Part shown: piece after piece, positions 1 through 7,553 of the stretch | Layout: each line of letters starts with the position of its first letter | Position numbering within the stretch: the stretch's first letter is position 1 | Origin: an uncultured Sphingomonadales bacterium | GTDB taxonomy: Bacteria; Pseudomonadota; Alphaproteobacteria; Sphingomonadales; Sphingomonadaceae | Length of the DNA stretch: 17,721 nt | Reading direction: 5' to 3' | Assembly (NCBI GenBank): GCA_937898535.1 | Contig: CALDKP010000083.1 | Location: 1 to 17,721 of the forward strand | Notes under the pieces: model-generated | Seen by the model: the letters and a program-made list of their open reading frames with translations, nothing else | Told to the model about the DNA's origin: nothing | Databases searched by the model: none | Made by a program: the position numbers and the translations under genes

Positions 1-49
1 ATCTACACAGGCGAAGACACTCTTTCCCTACACGACGCTCTTCCGATCT
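1..49. other. Illumina TruSeq adapter with i5 index (non-biological)
   Basis: The first 49 bases are library adapter, not genome. Bases 1-8 are the end of the P5 flow-cell sequence (ATCTACAC). Bases 9-16 (AGGCGAAG) match the TruSeq HT i5 index known as D505. Bases 17-49 are the read-1 sequencing primer site ending in CTTCCGATCT. Genomic sequence starts at position 50, inside the universal stress gene. The contig was therefore built from at least one untrimmed read, which is a reason to distrust the contig ends. Confidence 0.98.
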
Positions 50-556
50 TGCTGCCCGCAACGCGTTGGCCGCCTCGAAGCTGCCATTCCATCCAACGAC
101 GGCGGGCCCGAATACGTCAAATGTGTTCAGCTCATGAGGCTGCACCAATATCGGCACGCGCGCATTTTGTAAGACATCACCTATCAACGCAATTGGAGTG
201 TAACGTGTTTCACGGTGGCGATATCGGCCCATAACTACTAAGTCGGCCAGTGAAGACCGGCTGACAATTTCCTGGGCTGGTTCACCGTCAACATGCTCGT
301 AGTCCCAAGATACATCCTCATTTTTCAGACTTTCCTCGATCCGCGCACGCATCTTCCTTTCCATCTCGTCGAGCGTTTTGATAAAGTTCGGCATCATATA
401 CGCGCCAGTCATACCGTCTGACATGATATAGAGGTTGATCGGGGTCACATGCAGGCAACTGACATGACCGGATGTGGCGCGTGCGATGGAAAGCGCAGCC
501 TGCAACCTTGCTTCCATTCCGGAATCGTCCTGTACATGTAATAACAGGGATTTCAT
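50..556 (-). CDS. Universal stress protein, UspA family (3' end missing)
   Basis: Reads as 169 codons from an ATG at 556 with a good ribosome site (GGGAGAG) 5 bases upstream, and is cut by the adapter at 49. The protein starts MKSLLLHVQDD and has the Usp-like features of a beta-strand start, a helix, the strand HVSCLHVTP (about residues 30-38), the strand LADLVVMGRYRH (about 103-114) and a following nucleotide-loop-like stretch. Residues 150-169 (FGPAVVGWNGSFEAANAL) look like the start of a second Usp repeat, so the intact gene is probably a two-domain Usp of about 270-290 residues. Usp proteins bind ATP or AMP and support survival in growth arrest and oxygen or redox stress. It lies beside PEP synthase and other stress-type genes. 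The family call is firm; the function in this organism is inferred. Confidence 0.85.
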
Positions 557-741
557 TTCAACTCTCCCTCAGGCGGCGCGGCATCGCGAAAATTTAATAT
601 TCACGAACTTAACCTGCGCGGGGACAGCGCCATATAAGGGAAAATACGGATGTTTGATGAACTCCAAATTCGTGCATCGTTATAGGCCACCGCGGATTTA
701 GAAAGCGAGATCGTCCGCCTAAAGAATAGCCGTGCCTGACA
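557..741. promoter_or_regulatory. Intergenic region upstream of the universal stress gene
   Basis: This is 185 bases between the small membrane protein gene (ends at 742, minus strand) and the Usp start. It is the only place for a dedicated Usp promoter, read on the minus strand. It holds an AT-rich patch at about 592-612 but no convincing -35/-10 pair. A partial FNR/FixK-like dyad (TTGAT-N4-TCCAA, 654-667) is too degenerate to call. Confidence 0.4.
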
Positions 742-1173
742 TCAGCTTGGTATCACCGAATTGCGCTTTAGACCGACAATCAATGGCATCAGCATGGACA
801 GCCCAAGACCGACCGCATTCGTCAGAGCGGCAAACGGGCTAAAGCCTGCCCAGAGAGTAAAAACTGAGCTGTCGCTCAGGATCCGTGCCATAGTCTCTTC
901 GGTAATTAATAGCAGAACAAATGCGGTGCAGCCAATGAACAAGCAGTCGCTGGGCGTTTTGGTATCAGGTGCCCTATCGAGCACAAACCGCGCCGAGAAA
1001 AATGAGGCTATCGCCATGACCGGCATTTCCATCACCAACGCGGCGCTCAGACCAACCGCCTGGGTAATCCTGAACTCGCTGATAATGCCCAGCGCAAAGC
1101 GTGCGAAATAGACCATTAAAAAATAACGGATGGGACCGCTAAATTGCGTTATCATTTGGCCAAAGCTAAGCAT
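742..1173 (-). CDS. Small integral membrane protein of unknown function
   Basis: 143 residues with about four hydrophobic segments (roughly residues 14-32, 40-62, 76-93 and 107-136), so a polytopic inner-membrane protein. I do not recognise a family and see no catalytic motif. The start ATG at 1173 overlaps the last 8 bases of the upstream gene (ATG then its TAG stop, in ATGCTTAG), which indicates translational coupling. An AAGGTG stretch 10 bases upstream may act as ribosome site. It is the last gene of the apparent minus-strand run PEP synthase, small protein, membrane protein. Real gene status is supported by the overlap and by the coherent hydrophobic pattern. Confidence 0.65.
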   Translation of the reverse strand: MLSFGQMITQFSGPIRYFLMVYFARFALGIISEFRITQAVGLSAALVMEMPVMAIASFFSARFVLDRAPDTKTPSDCLFIGCTAFVLLLITEETMARILSDSSVFTLWAGFSPFAALTNAVGLGLSMLMPLIVGLKRNSVIPS

Positions 1174-1525
1174 GGCAACTGATCACCTTGAACGGCAGAC
1201 GCTCCCCATTTGTTTCGGTAATCGTCAAATATTGGCCAGGTTTGATTGAATGGTGTTCCAATTGGAAAATGCCCTCATCATCGGCATCACCGTCTTCATA
1301 TGAAAATGCCCAGCCAGCGCGCTGGCTTATGACCACTCCCGTCCGATCAGGCTCGCCGGGCCACATACGATGGACTATCGGGCTTTCGGTTGCATGCTTG
1401 ATGGCCGACCGCTCAATAAAGCCATTGTCGTCAATTGGTAGCCGCAACACATAGGCATGCGCCGCAGAACCTTCCGGAAATTCTGCCGTACGCGCAAGTT
1501 CCAAGCGAATGGTTTTCCAAGTCAT
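1166..1525 (-). CDS. Small hypothetical protein encoded after PEP synthase
   Basis: 119 residues from ATG 1525 (MTWKTIRLELARTAEFPEGS), soluble, with no signal peptide or membrane segment. It looks like a compact beta-rich protein: charged N-terminal strand, a central region with HRMWPGEPDRTG, an acidic loop YEDGDADDEG, and a C-terminal strand-rich end (GQYLTITETNGERLPFKVIS). I cannot name a family. The start is uncertain: an in-frame TTG at 1567 lies only 15 bases after the PEP synthase stop and would add 14 residues, while ATG 1525 gives a more protein-like N-terminus. Neither has a strong ribosome site. The position suggests co-transcription with PEP synthase and coupling to the downstream membrane protein. 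Confidence 0.65.
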   Translation of the reverse strand: MTWKTIRLELARTAEFPEGSAAHAYVLRLPIDDNGFIERSAIKHATESPIVHRMWPGEPDRTGVVISQRAGWAFSYEDGDADDEGIFQLEHHSIKPGQYLTITETNGERLPFKVISCHA

Positions 1526-1581
1526 ATCGATGTTTTGCACGACATGGCGCAGCCGTGGGATACGCAATGTTGCGTAACAAT

Positions 1582-3984
1582 TCAGTCTAACGCGAGGCGT
1601 TGCATGACCCTAAGGACGCTATCGGGGTTGAGACTGATGCTGTCGATGTGCCGGTCAATCAGCCACTTGGCGAACCCGGGGCGGTCCGACGGGGCCTGCC
1701 CGCAAATGCCGCAATGGCGACCAGCCTTATGAGCACCGGCAATTGTTTGTTCGATCATTTTCAACACGGCTGGATCTTCTTCGTTAAAACTATCTGCCAA
1801 TATGTCGGCGTCGCGATCAATGCCGAGGATCAATTGTGTCAGATCGTTTGAGCCGATCGAGAAACCATCAAACAATTTCGCAAATTCATCGACCAGGATG
1901 ACGTTGCTCGGGATTTCGCACATCATATAAACCTTCAAACCGTTCTCGCCGCGGTTGAGATCGCTGCGGGCCATGATGTCGAGCACCTCATTAGCCTCGC
2001 GCAGACTGCGGCAGAAAGGGATCATGACGACCAGATTAGTAAGACCCATATCGTCGCGCACATGCCTGATAGCAGCGCATTCGAGCTCGAACGCTGGCCG
2101 GAAATCGGGATGCATGTAACGAGACGCTCCTCTGAACCCCATCATCGGGTTGTTTTCTGGCTTCTCGAAATCGGCGCCACCGATCAGAGACGCATATTCA
2201 TTTGATTTGAAATCGGACGTCCGCACAATGACAGGCCGAGGATAAAAGGCAGCGGTTATGACGCCAATTCCTTCGGCGAGGCGCGAAGTGTAATAATCCG
2301 CGCCGCCACGATAGCCTTTGGTCAGGGCGTCGAGTTGTCGCCGCGTCTTCTTTGAAGTAACGCGTTCCGGGAACAACAATGCCATGGGGTGGGCGCCTAT
2401 CGCATTGGCGATGATAAATTCGATCCGCGCCAAACCGACACCGACAACCGGCAATGCGGCTGTGCGAAATGCAATATCCGGATTTCCGATGTTGACCATA
2501 ATCTCTACATTGGCGGGCTTGATGTTCGTGACGTCCACAGCGTCAAGCGCGAAGGGAATATGGCCAGCATAAACCTTTCCGCGCTCACCTTCGGCACATG
2601 ATATCGTGATTTGCTGGTCAGCTTGTAAAAGGCTCCGGGCGCCTTTTGCGCCCACAATTGCGGGGATGCCAAGTTCGCGAGCAACAATGGCAGCATGGCA
2701 GGTCCGCCCGCCATGCTCGGTGACGATTGCAGCAGCGCGTTTCATCACAGATTCCCAATCGGGCGCGGTCGTTTCGGCGACCAACACATCTCCTTCGTTG
2801 AGTTCGGCAAGGTCTGCCTTACTGGTTACGAAACGCACTACACCAGTGGCGATCCCTTGGCCGACGGCCTGACCAGACACCACAACTGGCCCGCTGCCTG
2901 TCAGGCGGTAGAGCTTCAGCGCAGTATCCCCCGCCGCCGCGTGAACGGTCTCGGGGCGCGCCTGAATTATGTACAATTCACCGTCAGTGCCATCTTTGGC
3001 CCATTCGACGTCCATCGGCGTCGGGCTGCCATAATGCTTGCTATAGTGGCCTTCGATCAGCATTGCCTGACCTGCCAGATCGAGTATTTCCGCATCGGAC
3101 AGGCATTGCATGGCCTGCATCTTGCGCGGTACGGTTTGCCATTTTGTCCGTCCGGCATCCATGCGCTTTCCGTAAACCAGTTTGACCTGCTTTGCCCCGA
3201 TCCGCCGCCGTAAAATAGTGCTGCGCCCGAGCCGCATTGTTGGTTTGTGGACAAGGAACTCGTCGGGGTCGACGATGCCCTGGACAATCGCCTCGCCCAA
3301 ACCCCAAACGCCGCTGATCAAGACGACGTCACGGCTGCCACTTTCGGTGTCGAGCGTAAAAATGACACCCGAACTCGCACGGTCGGCTCGTATCATTCGC
3401 TGCACCCCTACAGACAGCGCAACGCTATGATGGGCAAAGCCCTTATCTATGCGGTAGGAGATCGCGCGTTCGCTGAACAAAGATGCAAAGCAATCCTTGA
3501 CCGCGCCGACCAAAGCCTTTGCGCTTCGTACATTGAGGTAACTCTCGTGCACGCCAGCAAATGAGGCCGTCGGAGAATCTTCGGCAGTCGCGCTGCTGCG
3601 AACAGCGACTGCAACGCCGCGTCCAAACTCGCGTTCAAGTCGACGGTAAGCGAATTCAATATCGGCAACGAGCCCGTCAGGTAACAGCGCATTTTGGACC
3701 ATCGCACGCAATGTTGCCGACGCTGGTCCCGTCGCTTTCGGATTTCGCCAATCGGTCTGGTCAAGTATGATCATCATCCGTTGCCAAAGATTGTCTCGAT
3801 CGATGGTTTGACGATAGGCGTCCGCTGTTATGACGAATCCTTCAGGCACTTTGATGCTACTGCCAAGGAACCGGGCGAGTTCGCCCAGCGACGCGTTTTT
3901 TCCCCCAGCAAGGTTGAGATCATCCAACCCGATCTCATCGAACCATCGGATAAAGCGGACGTAATGCTGCGAAGGCTTTGGCAT
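1582..3984 (-). CDS. ppsA: Phosphoenolpyruvate synthase (pyruvate, water dikinase)
   Basis: 800 residues, the usual length for PEP synthase, which makes PEP, AMP and phosphate from pyruvate and ATP in the cytosol. Domains in order: N-terminal ATP-grasp/PPDK domain (about 18-345; GGKNASLGEL near 27-36, AVRSSATAEDSPTASFAG near 127-144, QARPET near 341-346), central phosphohistidine domain (about 370-475) with the catalytic histidine 430 in GGRTCHAAIVARELGIPAIVG-type context, and C-terminal TIM-barrel PEP/pyruvate domain (about 490-800) with IEF (521-523), GFRGASRY (617-624), GSNDLTQ (711-717) and the catalytic cysteine region CGICGQAPSD (758-767). All key motifs are intact. ATG 3984 has AGGTAGAG just upstream. 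It is divergent from the esterase-family operon. As part of this stress-type island it probably serves gluconeogenic or energy adjustment during non-growth rather than being the only housekeeping copy (inference). Confidence 0.95.
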   Translation of the reverse strand: MPKPSQHYVRFIRWFDEIGLDDLNLAGGKNASLGELARFLGSSIKVPEGFVITADAYRQTIDRDNLWQRMMIILDQTDWRNPKATGPASATLRAMVQNALLPDGLVADIEFAYRRLEREFGRGVAVAVRSSATAEDSPTASFAGVHESYLNVRSAKALVGAVKDCFASLFSERAISYRIDKGFAHHSVALSVGVQRMIRADRASSGVIFTLDTESGSRDVVLISGVWGLGEAIVQGIVDPDEFLVHKPTMRLGRSTILRRRIGAKQVKLVYGKRMDAGRTKWQTVPRKMQAMQCLSDAEILDLAGQAMLIEGHYSKHYGSPTPMDVEWAKDGTDGELYIIQARPETVHAAAGDTALKLYRLTGSGPVVVSGQAVGQGIATGVVRFVTSKADLAELNEGDVLVAETTAPDWESVMKRAAAIVTEHGGRTCHAAIVARELGIPAIVGAKGARSLLQADQQITISCAEGERGKVYAGHIPFALDAVDVTNIKPANVEIMVNIGNPDIAFRTAALPVVGVGLARIEFIIANAIGAHPMALLFPERVTSKKTRRQLDALTKGYRGGADYYTSRLAEGIGVITAAFYPRPVIVRTSDFKSNEYASLIGGADFEKPENNPMMGFRGASRYMHPDFRPAFELECAAIRHVRDDMGLTNLVVMIPFCRSLREANEVLDIMARSDLNRGENGLKVYMMCEIPSNVILVDEFAKLFDGFSIGSNDLTQLILGIDRDADILADSFNEEDPAVLKMIEQTIAGAHKAGRHCGICGQAPSDRPGFAKWLIDRHIDSISLNPDSVLRVMQRLALD

Positions 3985-4121
3985 ATCTCTACCTGCTGAA
4001 CGCCCGGATCGATATTCTTGCCGATTTAGTTAATCTCTTGGATGCGAGGCGTAACTCCGGAAATCTACCTAACAATAACCATACGCAATCAACCGGATGC
4101 CGCTGCCTTATTGAAGCCGGT
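3985..4121. promoter_or_regulatory. Divergent promoter region, PEP synthase / esterase operon
   Basis: 137 bases separate the starts of the two divergent transcription units, so both promoters should lie here. An in-frame TTG codon at 3978 could extend the esterase reading frame through this region, but that extension would be translated from promoter DNA and overlap the PEP synthase start. I see no consensus sigma-70, EcfG or FNR site. Confidence 0.5.
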
Positions 4122-5477
4122 ATGATGCAAATCATGACGACGATTTCATTGCAGGACAAGCCCAAGCGAGAAGCGTCCAAGCGGCTGGTCGATGCGTTGC
4201 GGCAATATGCCGAACCGCTGCCTGCACCGGAACAGCAAGAGGCGTTCGGGCAGTTTTTTGACCGCTTCGGCGATTCGCAGATCGTTTTGCTCGGCGAAGC
4301 GACCCACGGCACATCTGAATTCTATAATGCGCGCGCGGCGATCACGCGACAACTGATCGAACATCATGGCTTTACTGTGGTCGCGGTTGAGGCCGACTGG
4401 CCCGATGCGGCCCGGATCGATGGTTATGTCCGCCACCATGAAAAGCGGCCGCGCCGTGGCGAGGGCTTTGTCCGCTTCCCGACGTGGATGTGGCGCAATG
4501 CCGAACTGCTGGCCTTTGCTGACTGGATGCGCGGACATAATGAAGGTCAGCCCGACCGCGCGAAGGCGTCGTTTCACGGGCTTGATGTTTACAGTCTGAG
4601 CGAGTCGATCCATTCGGTGCTCACCTATCTCGACAAGGTCGATCCCGACGAGGCCACAATGGCGCGATGGCGCTATGGTTGCCTGACTCCATGGCAAGAC
4701 GAGCCAGCAAAATATGGCCGCGCCGTCGTGCGCGGCGAACGACCTGACTGTGCGCAACAAGCAGTGGAGCAGCTTCACACGTTACTCGACAAACGGCTGG
4801 GATATCTGGCGAGCGATGGTGAAGCGTGGTTCGATGCTACACAAAACGCACGGATCGTGCGTGAGGCTGAGCGCTATTACCGCGCTATCTATCAAGGTGG
4901 TGCGACATCGTGGAACCTGCGCGACCGTCATATGTTCAGCACCCTGCAAGCGGTCATCGCACATCGTGGTGTTGGTACCAAGGCGGTCGTCTGGGCGCAT
5001 AATTCGCATATCGGCGATGCGTCTGCGACGGCAATGGGGTGGAACGGCGAGTTCAACATTGGTCAGCTTTGCCGGGTGGCTTATGGTGATGATGCTGTGC
5101 TGATCGGTTTTGGCACCGACACCGGAACGGTCGCAGCGGCGAGCGAATGGGGTGCAGATATGCAAGTAAAGACTGTGCGTCCTGCGCGGCCCGATAGTTA
5201 TGAGCATGCCTTTCGGCGAACTGGCCTTGCGCGTACGTTGACCGACTGGCGCGGGCGCTCGCGTCAATCGCTGGCGCATATATTGCGCGAGCCCTTGCTA
5301 GAGCGCGCAATTGGTGTGGTCTACCGGCCAGAAACCGAATTTCTCAGCCATTATTTCGAGGCGGTATTGGCCGACCAGTTCGATGCCTTTGTCTGGTTTG
5401 AACATTCCAATGCAGTGACGCCGCTTGGGCATGAAAAGCCGCATGGCGCGCCTGAAACATATCCTTTTGGGCTTTAA
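4122..5477 (+). CDS. Erythromycin esterase family protein
   Basis: 451 residues from ATG 4122. GAAG five bases before it supports this start; ATG 4134 is an alternative. Family hallmarks: LGEATHGTSEFYNAR (57-71) with Glu59 and His62, VAVEADWPDA (87-96) with Glu90, SFHGLDVYSL (150-159), and WAHNSHIGDA (291-300) with His293 and His296. These correspond to the conserved acidic and histidine residues of the Ere fold. Only a few members of this large family hydrolyse macrolide lactones; most, and especially those next to phosphoribosyltransferase and hydrolase genes, have no known substrate. The stop overlaps the start region of the next gene within a few bases, so the three genes form an operon. 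No signal peptide, so cytosolic. Calling it a resistance gene would be unsafe. Confidence 0.9.
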   Translation: MMQIMTTISLQDKPKREASKRLVDALRQYAEPLPAPEQQEAFGQFFDRFGDSQIVLLGEATHGTSEFYNARAAITRQLIEHHGFTVVAVEADWPDAARIDGYVRHHEKRPRRGEGFVRFPTWMWRNAELLAFADWMRGHNEGQPDRAKASFHGLDVYSLSESIHSVLTYLDKVDPDEATMARWRYGCLTPWQDEPAKYGRAVVRGERPDCAQQAVEQLHTLLDKRLGYLASDGEAWFDATQNARIVREAERYYRAIYQGGATSWNLRDRHMFSTLQAVIAHRGVGTKAVVWAHNSHIGDASATAMGWNGEFNIGQLCRVAYGDDAVLIGFGTDTGTVAAASEWGADMQVKTVRPARPDSYEHAFRRTGLARTLTDWRGRSRQSLAHILREPLLERAIGVVYRPETEFLSHYFEAVLADQFDAFVWFEHSNAVTPLGHEKPHGAPETYPFGL

Positions 5478-5481
5478 TGTC

Positions 5482-6144
5482 ATGGCGTCACAAATTGATA
5501 TCCCGCCACAAGAGATCCTGGTTGGATCGCATCGCCTACGCGCGCTGCTAGGGATACCTCCGGTTTCGACAGGACTTGTTATCTTTGCACATGGCAGCGG
5601 AAGCGGACGCCTCAGCCAGCGGAACAATCATGTTGCAGCTGAACTTCGAATGCATGGGCAGGCGACCCTTTTGCTCGATCTGCTCACGACGGAAGAAGAG
5701 CAGAACCGACGGAACGTGTTCGACGTCGAATTGCTCGCCAGTCGGTTAAAATTGGCGACGAAATGGGCAAGGAACAATACCGACCTGCGTCACTTGCCCA
5801 TTGGCTATTTTGGCGCAAGCACGGGTGCAGCTGCAGCTTTCATCGCAGCAGCAGATGATCCGGATATCGCAGCAATCGTATCGCGCGGAGGCAGACCTGA
5901 CATGGCCGGAGAGGCACTGCCGATGGTTCGTGCCCCCACATTGCTCCTCGTCGGCAGTCTGGATGGGCCCGTGATCACCCTGAACCAGCAAGCATTCATG
6001 GCGCTTACCTGTCCAAAAAAGCTGCTGATCATTCAGCGCGCGGGTCATTTGTTTGAGGAACCAGGAACGCTCGATCAGGTAATCACCCATGCCAGCAATT
6101 GGTTTGCGATGCATTTCGCGCAATTTGCAAGAAGGGGTATTTGA
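5482..6144 (+). CDS. Dienelactone-hydrolase-like alpha/beta hydrolase
   Basis: 220 residues from ATG 5482, four bases after the upstream stop; earlier in-frame starts at 5425 (TTG) and 5431 (ATG) would overlap the esterase gene. Alpha/beta-hydrolase features: strand and oxyanion turn VIFAHGSGSGR (33-43), nucleophile elbow GASTG with Ser113, acid Asp161 in LLVGSLDGPV, and His189 in QRAGHLFEEPG. The N-terminal sequence (FAHGSGSGRLSQRN) is typical of dienelactone-hydrolase-like proteins found next to or fused to phosphoribosyltransferases. The complete triad implies an active hydrolase or esterase; the substrate is unknown. It lies between the esterase-family gene and the phosphoribosyltransferase and is almost certainly co-transcribed. 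Confidence 0.88.
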   Translation: MASQIDIPPQEILVGSHRLRALLGIPPVSTGLVIFAHGSGSGRLSQRNNHVAAELRMHGQATLLLDLLTTEEEQNRRNVFDVELLASRLKLATKWARNNTDLRHLPIGYFGASTGAAAAFIAAADDPDIAAIVSRGGRPDMAGEALPMVRAPTLLLVGSLDGPVITLNQQAFMALTCPKKLLIIQRAGHLFEEPGTLDQVITHASNWFAMHFAQFARRGI

Positions 6145-6146
6145 CG

Positions 6147-6836
6147 ATGTTTAACCGCGACTATCCATTCGAGGACCGCCGCGACGCTGGTCGTAAGCTT
6201 GCTCGGCAGCTTTTGCACCTTGCGCCCCAGCATCCGGTTATTCTTGCTCTTCCGCGCGGCGGGGTACCCGTTGCGTTCGAGGTCGCAAAGGCGCTTGATG
6301 CACCGCTAGACCTGCTGTTTGTGCGCAAGATTGGTGCGCCTGGATATGCCGAGTTCGGCATCGGGGCCGTCGTTGACGGGACGAGCCCGCAGCTTGTGTT
6401 GAATGAAGATATCGTCCGGCAACTTGGGCCCAGTCCCGATTATATTCGTGCCGAAATGCGGCGGCAGCTCGCAGAGATAGACAGGCGCCGCAAAGCCTAT
6501 TGCGGCGACCACGCGCCCATTAGCATAACCGGTCGTATGGTGATCGTTGTGGATGACGGCATTGCCACCGGAGGTACGATGAGGGCCGCCTTGCGCGGTG
6601 CAAATAAGAATGAGCCCTCTTGGCTGATCCTCGCTGTCCCAGTAGCGCCGCCCGAGATTGCACGCGACCTTGGTCATGAATGCGACCAGGTCATCTGTCT
6701 CGAAACCTATAAGCCGTTTGGTGCAGTTGGCGAGTTCTATCGGGATTTCACCCAAACGAGTGATGCAGAAGTTGTATCGCTTCTGAACGAAGCGCGTGGT
6801 TTCGGATTAAGAGTTGCAGACTCCGCAGGCCTATGA
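6147..6836 (+). CDS. Phosphoribosyltransferase domain protein
   Basis: 229 residues. ATG 6147 is chosen because GAAGGGG lies 9 bases upstream and it follows the hydrolase stop by 2 bases. Type I PRTase features: VILALPRGGVPVAFEVA (31-47), the hood and flexible-loop region around FVRKIGAPGYAEFGIGAV (58-75), and the PRPP-binding loop VIVVDDGIATGGT (132-144) with the adjacent acidic pair followed by the TGGT turn. The family is annotated broadly as phosphoribosyltransferase; the base or acceptor it uses is not known. Third gene of the operon with the esterase-family protein and hydrolase. In mycobacteria this domain is fused to an erythromycin-esterase-like domain, which supports a joint role. 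Confidence 0.9.
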   Translation: MFNRDYPFEDRRDAGRKLARQLLHLAPQHPVILALPRGGVPVAFEVAKALDAPLDLLFVRKIGAPGYAEFGIGAVVDGTSPQLVLNEDIVRQLGPSPDYIRAEMRRQLAEIDRRRKAYCGDHAPISITGRMVIVVDDGIATGGTMRAALRGANKNEPSWLILAVPVAPPEIARDLGHECDQVICLETYKPFGAVGEFYRDFTQTSDAEVVSLLNEARGFGLRVADSAGL

Positions 6837-6886
6837 AGTGATGTATGTCGGCATATGGCAGTTACCTATCGAGCGTCGGCAAATTC

Positions 6887-7477
6887 TCAGCGCTCTTTTG
6901 GCCGCTCGATTGACGGTTCCAGCTCGTTACGCACCTTGCGCGCGTCGAATATATTTTTTTCATCTGGCGTGATCCCGCGCCCCATTTCTATCTCTGCGTG
7001 CGCCTCGAACTCTTCGACGGCGCGGACATCGATACCGTCGGCCCAAAACGGGCCGTCTCCATAGGGATACCAGTATTGCCAGCCATCATGCGGCCGGAAG
7101 TAGCGCCAGTACGGTCGCCAATAGACATATCCGTACCATGGACGATAAAATGGCGATGGTTCAATATATTCCCGTCGATCTCGGTCGGTTTCGCGGTCAA
7201 CGATACGAAACCAGTCAAACCCTTCTTTTATCGTCAGTTCGGCCGCACGGTACAGCAGATAGCCCTCAACACGTTCGCGCGACGTGAGCGTATTTCCGTC
7301 AAAGGTTACGCGAAACCGGTTATTGGTTAACCGCTGCTCCGAATATCCCCCATGGATGCGTTGCCCCCGAACCTCTGGCTGATACGGCGTCGCGGTCATA
7401 CAGGACCATAGCAACAATGCTGCCGACAATGATACGGAGGCCGCCACCATCTTACGTCGTAATACATTCTTGTTCAT
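6887..7477 (-). CDS. CC0125/CC1285-like lipoprotein, aromatic-rich
   Basis: 196 residues. The N-terminus has Arg/Lys residues, a hydrophobic core (11-23) and a lipobox-like LWSC with Cys26, so a probable lipoprotein. The conserved part is about 32-95: YQP near 32-34, GGYSEQRL (43-50), FRVTFDGNTLTSRERVEGYL (55-74), RAAELTIKEGFDWF (77-90). This matches my memory of the CC0125/CC1285 lipoprotein family of alphaproteobacteria, whose function is not known. Residues 105-145 are unusually rich in Tyr, Trp, Phe and Pro. GGAG lies about 8 bases before ATG 7477. It follows the anchored hydrolase gene by 76 bases on the same strand, so probably shares its transcript. It converges with the phosphoribosyltransferase gene. 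Confidence 0.8.
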   Translation of the reverse strand: MNKNVLRRKMVAASVSLSAALLLWSCMTATPYQPEVRGQRIHGGYSEQRLTNNRFRVTFDGNTLTSRERVEGYLLYRAAELTIKEGFDWFRIVDRETDRDRREYIEPSPFYRPWYGYVYWRPYWRYFRPHDGWQYWYPYGDGPFWADGIDVRAVEEFEAHAEIEMGRGITPDEKNIFDARKVRNELEPSIERPKER

Positions 7478-7553
7478 TGCAATTACTCCGCTGAAACTCC
7501 GCTCAACTGGCGATCCCCAAGCATCGAGACACGCTTTAGTGAGTCGACTTTGT

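Noticed and set aside
654..667. FNR/FixK-like box upstream of the universal stress gene
   Set aside because: Only one half-site matches; the other half has two of five bases wrong. By-eye matches of this quality are expected by chance.
761..1111. Plus-strand frame opposite the small membrane protein
   Set aside because: No ribosome site; the minus-strand frame has the coupled start and coherent membrane segments.
2695..3213. 172-residue plus-strand frame inside PEP synthase
   Set aside because: Antisense shadow of a gene with all motifs intact; no ribosome site or family resemblance.
3978..4121. TTG-started N-terminal extension of the esterase-family protein
   Set aside because: It would overlap the PEP synthase start and consume the divergent promoter region; the extra residues do not look like the family.
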